A stretch of 64,000 nucleotides of DNA from Pseudomonas sp. 7SR1 (lineage in GTDB: Bacteria; Pseudomonadota; Gammaproteobacteria; Pseudomonadales; Pseudomonadaceae): NCBI RefSeq assembly GCF_900156465.1, contig NZ_LT707064.1:3735001-3799000 (forward strand), read 5' to 3'. Under the pieces are notes generated by a model. It ran no database searches, was not told the origin of the DNA, and was given only the letters and a program-made list of their open reading frames with translations. Position 1 is the first letter of the stretch. Each line of letters starts with the position of its first letter. The translations under genes were made by a program, and so were the position numbers. Below are positions 58,131 through 64,000 of this stretch, piece by piece.

Positions 58131-59363
58131 ATGACCACGATGAATGCACGCCTGAGCGTGATGATGTTTTTTCAGTTCTTTATCTGGGGAGGCTGGTTCG
58201 TCACCCTGGGGACCTTTCTCTCCAACACCCTCGGCGCCAGCGGCGGGCAGGTCGGCATGGCGTTCTCCACCCAGTCCTGGGGGGCGATCATCGCGCCGCT
58301 GGTGATCGGCCTGATCGCCGACCGTTATTTCAACGCCGAACGCATCCTCGCGGTGCTGCACCTGATCGGCGCGGTGCTGCTGTACCAGCTGTATGGCGCG
58401 GCGCAATTCGGCGAGTTCTATCCGTATGTGCTGGCGTACATGGTGGTCTACATGCCGACGCTGGCCCTGGTCAATTCCGTGGCGTTTCGCCAGATGCGCG
58501 ACCCGGCGCTGGAGTTCTCGCGCATCCGGGTCTGGGGCACCCTGGGCTGGATCGTCGCGGGGGTGGTGATCAGCTTCGTGTTCGCCTGGGACTCGCGTGA
58601 GTCCATCGCCGCGGGCGGACTGCGCAATACTTTCCTGATGGCGGCCATTGCCTCGCTGGTCCTTGGGCTCTACAGCTTCACCCTACCGGCCACGGCGCCG
58701 CTGGAGGAGCAGGCCGGCGGTGGCGGCATCAAGCAACTGCTGGGACTGGACGCGCTGGGACTGTTGAAGGACCGCAGCTACCTGGTGTTCTTCATGGCCT
58801 CGATCCTGATCTGCATCCCCTTGGCGTTCTACTACCAGAACGCCAACCCGTTCCTGGCCGAAACCGGCATGGCCAACCCCACGGCGAAGATGGCCATCGG
58901 GCAGGTGTCCGAAGTGCTGTTCATGCTGCTGCTGCCACTGTTCATCCAGCGCTTCGGCATCAAGCTGGCGCTGTTGGTGGGGATGCTGGCGTGGGCGTTG
59001 CGCTATGTGTTGTTCGCCTACGGCAACAACGGGGACCTGGCATTCATGCTGTTCACCGGCATTGCGCTGCACGGCATCTGCTATGACTTCTTTTTCGTCT
59101 CGGGGCAGATCTACACCGACGCCAAGGCGCCCAAGCACCTGCGCAGTTCGGCCCAGGGGTTGATCACCCTTGCGACCTATGGGGTGGGGATGCTGATCGG
59201 CTTCTGGGTGGCGGGGCAGGTGACCGATCGCTTCGTCGTGGATGCAGGCCACGATTGGAACAGCATCTGGCTGTTCCCGGCCGGTTTCGCGTTGGTGGTG
59301 CTGGTGTTCTTCCTGCTGACCTTCAGTGGCCGGCAAGCGCTGGCGGCGACCTCGAAGGCATGA
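58131..59363 (+). CDS. MFS sugar/nucleoside:H+ symporter (NupG-like)
   Basis: A 410-aa inner-membrane protein with about twelve helices, of the nucleoside:H+ symporter branch of the MFS (start MTTMNARLSVMMFFQFFIWGG, read in part; internal VWGTLGWIVAGVVI). Relatives in sugar operons of other bacteria are thought to import sugars or glycosides rather than nucleosides. It follows the dehydrogenase and isomerase genes on the same strand after a REP pair, so it is the likely uptake route. The start is the ATG at 58131; a second ATG lies three codons on, and neither has a strong ribosome site. Confidence 0.88.
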   Translation: MTTMNARLSVMMFFQFFIWGGWFVTLGTFLSNTLGASGGQVGMAFSTQSWGAIIAPLVIGLIADRYFNAERILAVLHLIGAVLLYQLYGAAQFGEFYPYVLAYMVVYMPTLALVNSVAFRQMRDPALEFSRIRVWGTLGWIVAGVVISFVFAWDSRESIAAGGLRNTFLMAAIASLVLGLYSFTLPATAPLEEQAGGGGIKQLLGLDALGLLKDRSYLVFFMASILICIPLAFYYQNANPFLAETGMANPTAKMAIGQVSEVLFMLLLPLFIQRFGIKLALLVGMLAWALRYVLFAYGNNGDLAFMLFTGIALHGICYDFFFVSGQIYTDAKAPKHLRSSAQGLITLATYGVGMLIGFWVAGQVTDRFVVDAGHDWNSIWLFPAGFALVVLVFFLLTFSGRQALAATSKA

Positions 59364-59381
59364 GGCCGGGCGGGACGTCGG

Positions 59382-60038
59382 TCATTTATGGCTGACGTCC
59401 AGCTTGGTGTAGGTCACTTTCCCGCCTTCGCTGGCGTTGCCGACGTTGTCCAGGGTGTAGACACCGGCCTTGAAGTAGAAGTTATAGGGATGCCAGGACG
59501 AGTCCAGCTTCACCTGCTTGCCGACGTTGTTGACCAGTACGGTGAGCTTGCCTTGCTTGTCCATCTGCAGCGAGTAGTTGAAGACTTTGTTCAGGGCCAC
59601 GTTGGGTACGCTGAAGAGCACGGGGCTCTTCTTGTCCTTGGGTTTGACCCGGTACTCCACATCCACATTGCCCTTGCCCTTGGCGTAGCGGTACACCAGT
59701 TTCAAGAGCGGCGTAGGGGCATCCTTGGCGTGGATCTGCGCCACCACCACGCGACCTTCGGAAGGCACCTGGTTCACCGCCAGCGTGCCCTTGAGGGTAT
59801 TGATGCCGCTGTTGTAGCGCCAGTTGCGCAGCTTGCCGTCCTTGCCGGTTTCCCGCAGCTCGGAGCGCGGGAATTCGCTCTTGCCGGTATGGGAACCGGT
59901 CACCGGTGCCCAGAACACGATGCGTTCGCCGCTGCGGTTGAAGTACTTGTTCTGCAGGCTCGGCATGGCCTTGGTGTGCACCACTTGCGCCGGGGTCTGC
60001 ACGGGAAGGGTGATGTTCCAGACAGTCAGGTCAATCAT
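59382..60038 (-). CDS. polysaccharide lyase family 7 (alginate lyase-like) protein
   Basis: A 218-aa beta-jelly-roll protein with all three conserved PL7 strands: RSELRE at 58-63, QIH at 101-103 and YFKAGVY at 188-194. These contain the Arg, Gln, His and Tyr of the active site, so a lyase on alginate or a similar polyuronate is likely. No signal peptide is visible; the start is the ATG at 60038 with GGGAG nine bases upstream. The frame extends upstream without a hydrophobic leader. It is convergent with the MFS gene. Confidence 0.87.
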   Translation of the reverse strand: MIDLTVWNITLPVQTPAQVVHTKAMPSLQNKYFNRSGERIVFWAPVTGSHTGKSEFPRSELRETGKDGKLRNWRYNSGINTLKGTLAVNQVPSEGRVVVAQIHAKDAPTPLLKLVYRYAKGKGNVDVEYRVKPKDKKSPVLFSVPNVALNKVFNYSLQMDKQGKLTVLVNNVGKQVKLDSSWHPYNFYFKAGVYTLDNVGNASEGGKVTYTKLDVSHK

Positions 60039-60282
60039 GATCGGGTACTCCCATGGAGTCGGCCGTGGTCTCGGCCGTAATGGCAAATTTGCCTTCCATG
60101 GCACAGTGTCCATGTTATCGACCCAGGCCTGTTTCGCTGGAGAGGCACCTGACGGATGGCTCTGCACCGAGCCTTGCCGGCGTTTTTGCGGGTTGGCGTG
60201 ACTGATGTCAAATTGAAGTCGATGGGGTAGAGTACGCGCCGCCCGAGAGATGGATCCCGGGCGTTATCCCATGGAGTAGTTG

Positions 60283-60618
60283 ATGAAGCATTTCAGCAAA
60301 GTTGTCGCCGGCGCATTGTTGGGCCTGGTCCTGGCGGGTTGCACCGGTACCGCGATGAAGACCCAGCAGTACGACAGCAGCCAGTACACCGTTGTCGGTC
60401 ACAGTGAAGCCAAGGCCACTGGCCTGCTGTTGTTCGGTTTCATCCCGATTCGCCAGAACAACCGCTTCGTGCGTGCCCAGGATGCGGCGATCAAGGCCAA
60501 GGGCGGCGACGCCATGATCAACACCCAAGTGCAGGAAAACTGGTTCTGGGCCTGGGTCCTGACCGGCTACACCACTTCGGTGTCCGGCGACGTGGTCAAG
60601 CTGAAGAACGTTCAGTAA
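60283..60618 (+). CDS. small lipoprotein, function unknown
   Basis: A 111-aa lipoprotein with the lipobox LVLAGC and acylated C20. The mature sequence is short and slightly hydrophobic in the middle (GLLLFGFIPI), followed by RFVRAQDAAIKAKGGDAMIN, a pattern seen in TRL-like or TraT-neighbour small lipoproteins. I cannot assign a function. GGAG lies six bases before the ATG. It is divergent from the alginate lyase gene. Confidence 0.82.
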   Translation: MKHFSKVVAGALLGLVLAGCTGTAMKTQQYDSSQYTVVGHSEAKATGLLLFGFIPIRQNNRFVRAQDAAIKAKGGDAMINTQVQENWFWAWVLTGYTTSVSGDVVKLKNVQ

Positions 60619-60651
60619 AGACCCACGCTCGCAAGGTCAGAGCCCTGACCC

Positions 60652-60687
60652 GTGGCGAGGGAGCCAGCTCTCGCTCTCCCTCGCCAC
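60652..60687. repeat. REP-type hairpin
   Basis: GTGGCGAGGGAG (60652-60663) pairs with CTCCCTCGCCAC (60676-60687). It belongs to the GAGGGAG REP class and lies between the convergent lipoprotein and lactate permease genes, where it may also act as a terminator. Confidence 0.75.
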
Positions 60688-60695
60688 AAAGCGGA

Positions 60696-62459
60696 TTACC
60701 TTCCTCCCACCACCATGTGACTGAAAGGCTCCACATACGCCTGCAGCGTCACCAGCCCGCCCACCAGGATCGCCAGCACCACCGAGTGGAAAAACACATA
60801 CCGCAGGATTTCCCCTTCGTGGCCGTACCAGCGTGTGGCGGTTGAAGCGACCACGATCGACTGGGCGTCCACCATCTTGCCCATGACCCCGCCGGAACTG
60901 TTGGCAGCGGCCATCAGCACCGGGCTGATCCCCAGCTGTTCCGCCGTCACCCGCTGCAAGCCCCCGAACAGCACGTTGGACGCCGTGTCCGAACCGGTCA
61001 GCGCCACGCCGAGCCAGCCCAGCAAGGTGCCGAACATCGGATAGAAAATGCCCGTGGCCGCAAAGGCCAGGCCCATGGTGGCGTCCAGCCCGGAATAACG
61101 GGTGAGGAATCCCAACGCCAGCATCGCCACGATGGTAATCAGCGAATAGCGCACCACCCACAGCGTTCGCAGGTATTGGCGCACCAGTTGCGGGATGGAA
61201 TAGCCCATCAGCAGGCCGCCGAGAATGGCCGCCAGGAAGATGCCGCTGCCGGTGGCGGTGAACCAGTTGAACTTGTAGACCGCTTCTTCGGTTTTTGGCT
61301 GGGGCACCACCGGCGGGACTTTTTCGATCTGCTGGTGGATGGTGCCGAAGGTCAGCAGGGGCGAGAAGACCGGATTGGCTTCGCGCATCGGCTTGCCCTG
61401 GGGGTCGAGCCGGACCGACTGGGTCTGCGGATCGATGGCCGGGCGGGTATCGAACAGGTTCTTGAAACCCTGGGTGCCCCAGGCGAACACGAAGACCGTG
61501 AGGATGATCCATGGCATCCAGGCTCGCAGCACGGCGGGGCGGGTGTCGCTGGCGAAAGCGCCGCTGGCCGCCGGTTGCTGTTGCTCGCTGGCGTCGATCT
61601 TCGAGTCATCGTGCCGGCCCGACAGCGCCGCCGAGGTGTGCACCGTGGCCGGTTTCCAGACCTTGAGGAAACCGGTCAGGCACGCCATGGAAATCAACGC
61701 GGCAATCACATCCACCAGCATCGGCCCATGGTAGTTGGAGACCAGGAACTGCGGGATGGCGAAGCTGACGCCGGCCACCAGGATCGCCGGCCACACCTCA
61801 AGCATCTTGCGCCACCCGGCGAACGCCCAGATCAGCCAGAACGGCACGATCACCGAGAAAAACGGCAACTGCCGACCGACCATCATCGACAGCTCCATTT
61901 CATCCAGCCCGGTAACCTTGGCAAGGGTGATGATGGGCGTGCCCAGGGCGCCGAACGCCACCGGCGCGGTGTTGGCGATCAAGGCCAGCCCGGAGGCGGC
62001 CAATGGCGAAAAACCCAGCCCGATCAGGATCGCACCGGTCACCGCCACCGGCGTGCCGAAGCCCGCCGCGCCCTCGAAGAACGCCCCGAAACAGAAGGCG
62101 ATCAGCAGCAGTTGCAGGCGTCGGTCATCGGTGATGCGGGCCAGGGAGTCCTGCAGCACCTTGAACGAGCCGTTTTCGGTAGTCAGTCGGTGCAGGAAGA
62201 TGATGTTGAGCACGATCCAGCCGATGGGCAGCAGGCCGTTGGCGGCACCATAGAGCGCCGCTGAGCCGGCCATGTCGGCCGGCATGCCGAAGGCGAAGAT
62301 CGCGATGAGCAGCGCCGAGGCCAGGGCATACAATGCCGCCAGGTGCGCCTTGATATGAAAGAACGCCAGAGACGCCAGCATCACCACCACCGGAACCGCC
62401 GCCAGGATCGTCGACAGCACCGCATTACCGAAGGGATCGTAGACTTGTTGCCAAACCAT
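60696..62459 (-). CDS. lldP: L-lactate permease
   Basis: Inner-membrane lactate:H+ symporter of the LctP family (587 aa) with about 13-14 helices. Family segments include AAGFGTPVAVTGAILIGLGF near residue 120 and GSDTASNVLFGGLQRVTAEQ near 475. Glycolate permeases belong to the same family, so glycolate is possible. The ATG at 62459 (MVWQQVYDPFGN) has AGAGGTGGAA just upstream; a start at 62513 is less likely. No lactate dehydrogenase gene lies next to it. Confidence 0.93.
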   Translation of the reverse strand: MVWQQVYDPFGNAVLSTILAAVPVVVMLASLAFFHIKAHLAALYALASALLIAIFAFGMPADMAGSAALYGAANGLLPIGWIVLNIIFLHRLTTENGSFKVLQDSLARITDDRRLQLLLIAFCFGAFFEGAAGFGTPVAVTGAILIGLGFSPLAASGLALIANTAPVAFGALGTPIITLAKVTGLDEMELSMMVGRQLPFFSVIVPFWLIWAFAGWRKMLEVWPAILVAGVSFAIPQFLVSNYHGPMLVDVIAALISMACLTGFLKVWKPATVHTSAALSGRHDDSKIDASEQQQPAASGAFASDTRPAVLRAWMPWIILTVFVFAWGTQGFKNLFDTRPAIDPQTQSVRLDPQGKPMREANPVFSPLLTFGTIHQQIEKVPPVVPQPKTEEAVYKFNWFTATGSGIFLAAILGGLLMGYSIPQLVRQYLRTLWVVRYSLITIVAMLALGFLTRYSGLDATMGLAFAATGIFYPMFGTLLGWLGVALTGSDTASNVLFGGLQRVTAEQLGISPVLMAAANSSGGVMGKMVDAQSIVVASTATRWYGHEGEILRYVFFHSVVLAILVGGLVTLQAYVEPFSHMVVGGR

Positions 62460-62618
62460 GTTCCACCTCTGCTTTTTATTGTTGGAAGTGCAGGCCCCGG
62501 GAGGGATTGGCACAAGAGTATAGGCGGGTATTGGCGGGGGGATTGGCGCGCGGGCGAGGGGCAGGCTCCAAGGGGAGGCCAGCGCCCTTGCCGCAAGTGG
62601 TGTGCTGGCCAGCGCAGG

Positions 62619-63164
62619 TCAGCGCTCACCTTCCTCCTGGCGAAGTCCGAGACTCAAGCCGTCGCAGCTTTGCGACCAGGCGACCAGCCAGTCGGGCATG
62701 GCCGGCGACTGTTCGGCCAGGCCCAGCTCGCGGACGAATTCAGTCGGCGCCAGGGTGCCTTTGGCCGAGCGGAACAGGCCTCGCATGATCACCACCCCGA
62801 CCACACGTCCCCGGCTGATGAAACGGTGCTCCATGAAGGTCCATTTTTCGTCCCAGCCGAGCATGCGCGTGTGTACCTCGAACGCTTCGAACAACTTCAA
62901 TTCCCGCCTGAATTTGCCCCACACATCCCCGACGATCGGCACCGCCCGGTTGCGCAACGCCACCCTGTAGGCGCCGCTGCGCAGCACGTAATCCATGCGT
63001 CCCACATCGGCCAGGGTGAAATAACGCCCGTTGGTGACGTGGCGATTGAGGTCCAGGTCCAGCGGCCACACGCGCATGCGCACCACCGTAGTACCCAAGG
63101 GCGCCGCGGGCTTGCGCCACGGGCGGCGGAACAGCATCAGCAACAGTCGGAACCAGAGATTCAT
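62619..63164 (-). CDS. acyl-CoA thioesterase-like (hotdog fold) protein
   Basis: A 181-aa protein of the thioesterase-like hotdog superfamily related to THEM6/FcbC types. The active-site-like segment WPLDLDLNRHVTNGRYFTLAD (residues about 33-52) and the helix LADVGRMDYVLRSGA are visible. A short hydrophobic N-terminus (MNLWFRLLLMLF) may tether it to the membrane. The start at 63164 is chosen by family length. Substrate unknown. Confidence 0.8.
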   Translation of the reverse strand: MNLWFRLLLMLFRRPWRKPAAPLGTTVVRMRVWPLDLDLNRHVTNGRYFTLADVGRMDYVLRSGAYRVALRNRAVPIVGDVWGKFRRELKLFEAFEVHTRMLGWDEKWTFMEHRFISRGRVVGVVIMRGLFRSAKGTLAPTEFVRELGLAEQSPAMPDWLVAWSQSCDGLSLGLRQEEGER

Positions 63165-63355
63165 AAGTACGCCGTGAACAAGGAAAACGGCGCACTTTAG
63201 CCTCCGCGCAGGGGGCGGGCTAGGTGCGTAACTGACGAATTGCGTGGGAAACGCGCATTTGAGATATGTTCGGGATATTTGCGGCGAGAGGGCGATGTTT
63301 CGCTCAATCCCCTCGCCACAAAGCGTTTTGCAGGTCCACGAACGTTCTTTGCCGC

Positions 63356-63736
63356 TCAGCCCTTGGCCGCCATCGCCGTCACTTCCACCCGCATTCCCTC
63401 GACCGCCAGCGAAGCCACGCCCACTGCCGCCCGGACCGGCCATGGCTTGGTGAAGAAGCGTTTGTAGACTTCGTTGAAAGCCGCGCGATCGGCCATGTCG
63501 GTGAGGTAGATGGTCAGGTGCAGCACGCGGTCCATGGAGCTGCCGGCACGCTCCAGCGCGGACTTGAGGGCCTGCAGCGTGCATTCGCTCTGCAGCGTGA
63601 TGTCCCCCAGTTCAAGGCTGCCGTCGGCGCGGGTCGGGATCTGGGTGGACACCAGCAGGCCGCCGGAGCCGGCGACGTCGGACGAAATGGAATCCGCATC
63701 CGGGTCGGGAGTGAACGTGATGTCTGGGTGGGTCAT
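63356..63736 (-). CDS. RidA/YjgF-family protein
   Basis: A 126-aa trimer-forming protein of the RidA family, whose best-known members hydrolyse reactive enamine/imine intermediates of amino-acid metabolism. The C-terminal PVRAAVGVASLAVEGMRVEVTAMA (read in part) corresponds to the conserved active-site region, with R near residue 105. The ATG at 63736 has GAGG about six bases upstream. Whether it is a true RidA deaminase or another subgroup cannot be told. Confidence 0.88.
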   Translation of the reverse strand: MTHPDITFTPDPDADSISSDVAGSGGLLVSTQIPTRADGSLELGDITLQSECTLQALKSALERAGSSMDRVLHLTIYLTDMADRAAFNEVYKRFFTKPWPVRAAVGVASLAVEGMRVEVTAMAAKG

Positions 63737-63835
63737 GCGGCGCCTCATGAGTTAGGAAAAGACGCCGCAGTTTACCGCCCAATGCCGCCTCGTTCCCGGA
63801 TTCCTTTATCCCGAGGACCAACCGTTCTGCCTGGG

Positions 63836-64000
63836 TCAAAGATTGCCCTGGACTTGGGCGGACATCGCCGGTTCAAGGTGCGGTTCCACGCCGTTCAGGC
63901 GCTCGGCCAATTGTTGCGCCTGCTCCCAGCCGAACTCCGGGTCCAACCAATCGAGCGCGTCTTCGGTGCCCAAGGCCAGTACGCACTGCTGTTGGCTGGC
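63836..64000 (-). CDS. unidentified protein, C-terminal fragment
   Basis: The last 54 codons and stop of a minus-strand gene cut by the right edge. The fragment contains CVLALGTEDALDWLDPEFGW and ends VQGNL. The WLDP segment is reminiscent of SOS-response-associated peptidases (SRAP), but this is too little to decide, so no function is assigned. Its 3' end lies 100 bases from the RidA-family start. Confidence 0.6.
   Translation of the reverse strand, partial: ASQQQCVLALGTEDALDWLDPEFGWEQAQQLAERLNGVEPHLEPAMSAQVQGNL

Overview
The window is chromosomal DNA of a Pseudomonas, most likely the P. fluorescens species complex. The basis is high G+C, dense short REP palindromes of the fluorescens type, and a gene order from nuo through aceA, purB-hflD-mnmA, idh/icd, cspD/clpS-clpA, infA-bpt-aat-trxB, ftsK-lolA-rarA-crcB-serS-cysG to tusDCBE that, from memory, matches the Pseudomonas core genome. 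I see no tRNA or rRNA gene, CRISPR array, insertion sequence, prophage or integrase.

1-9.1 kb (minus strand): the nuo operon for respiratory complex I (nuoA, B, fused CD, E, F, G, H and part of nuoI, which runs off the left edge). A strong hairpin sits between nuoF and nuoG, and a candidate promoter lies upstream of nuoA. 9.1-9.96 kb is non-coding, with an orphan Fur-box-like site and a REP pair. 9.96-13.3 kb: a chemoreceptor convergent with isocitrate lyase (aceA). 13.8-24.4 kb: a small periplasmic secretin-N-like protein, a GNAT protein, the L16 hydroxylase roxA, purB, hflD, mnmA, a Nudix hydrolase, and the two unrelated isocitrate dehydrogenases (idh and icd) transcribed divergently.

24.4-42.7 kb: core information-processing and cell-cycle genes. 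cspD, clpS-clpA, infA, bpt and aat put four N-degron pathway components within about 5 kb. trxB, ftsK, lolA, rarA, crcB, serS and cysG follow, then a glutathionyl-hydroquinone reductase, ybiB and tusEBCD. The Tus relay feeds sulfur to MnmA, encoded about 22 kb away in the same window.

42.8-49.7 kb looks accessory: a lipoprotein, an acetyltransferase, gamma-glutamyltranspeptidase with an isochorismatase-like hydrolase, a tandem CAP-domain protein, an EamA exporter and an orphan soluble histidine kinase.

49.7-60.0 kb is the most interesting part. It holds a Tat-exported SMP-30/lactonase, DUF1850, a fused TRAP permease, a TAXI binding protein and a LacI regulator. Divergent from the regulator is a Gfo/Idh/MocA dehydrogenase, a TIM-barrel isomerase-like protein and a NupG-type MFS importer, and then a PL7 alginate lyase. 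A well-formed promoter followed at once by a perfect 16-bp palindrome with a central CG precedes the dehydrogenase. I infer a LacI-controlled carbohydrate catabolic module, possibly of the oxidise-then-cleave (3-keto-glycoside) kind, with unknown substrate. The window ends with a lipoprotein, an L-lactate permease, a thioesterase-like protein, a RidA-family protein and a gene fragment cut by the right edge.
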